Below are positions 63,801-64,000 of a stretch of DNA of 64,000 nucleotides, one piece after another. The first letter of the stretch is position 1, and every line of letters starts with the position of its first letter. The stretch covers positions 43,450,797 to 43,514,796 of the forward strand of contig CM045738.1 in NCBI GenBank assembly GCA_024760905.1. The letters are read 5' to 3'. The notes below the pieces were generated by a model. That model saw nothing but the letters and a program-made list of their open reading frames with translations. It did not search any database and was not told where the DNA came from. This DNA comes from Plotosus lineatus. Lineage: Eukaryota; Chordata; Actinopteri; Siluriformes; Plotosidae. Position numbers and translations under genes: made by a program.

Positions 63801-64000
63801 AGATGATGATGATGATGATGCTGATGGAAAAGTTACACTTTCTCATTCCTGTGATGTTTGCATGCCACCTTATGAACCAGGGCTGTCAGACTCATTCTGA
63901 CTGAAGGCAACATCACAACATTTAAAGGTGATCGATGGACATCCCGTCTAAAATGGCGACTTCATGGCACAGTGATTCATTGCGGCAATTCTCGTCTTTT

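Overview
The window is nuclear DNA from a ray-finned fish, probably an otophysan such as a catfish. This rests on a vertebrate complement protease gene, an ICAD gene and a MITF-type gene, all intron-split, sitting among very dense teleost-type SINEs, RTE and L2/Rex1-like LINEs, hAT and Tc1/mariner MITEs and long CT, CA and TA microsatellites. The species cannot be fixed from sequence alone. No prokaryotic-style operon, CRISPR array or rRNA is present.

Layout: 1-21.8 kb is intergenic and almost entirely transposon debris. Its main items are a LINE 3' end, an L2/Rex1-like fragment, a 30-bp minisatellite, nested SINEs, three hAT elements with clean 8-bp target duplications, and a nearly intact RTE retrotransposon at 16.5-21.0 kb that is split by one of those hAT elements. 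At 21.10-21.34 kb lies a near-perfect palindrome, each arm of which carries what I read as a complete hammerhead ribozyme on opposite strands. 21.9-42.3 kb (+) is a complete masp2: ten coding exons assemble to 685 codons (CUB1, EGF, CUB2, CCP1, CCP2 and a one-exon serine protease), with introns full of repeats. 42.4-50.0 kb is intergenic, with SINE-in-SINE insertions, a LINE fragment and two composite MITEs. 50.0-55.65 kb (-) is a complete six-exon dffa (ICAD/DFF45, 309 codons). 59.49-63.41 kb (+) holds the first two coding exons of a MITF-A-type bHLH-zip transcription factor, which continues beyond the window.

The genes do not form one pathway. Masp2 is the effector protease of the lectin complement pathway, dffa is the chaperone and inhibitor of the apoptotic nuclease, and mitf is a melanocyte/RPE/lysosomal regulator. 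The masp2-dffa linkage matches the neighbourhood of human 1p36.22 and supports the masp2 call. The most unusual material is in the mobile DNA: the paired hammerhead motifs, a SINE whose body is built from the two ends of an RTE LINE, a mariner-type MITE that amplified with a hAT MITE inside it, and a nested hAT/RTE insertion whose empty site can be read from another copy in the same window.
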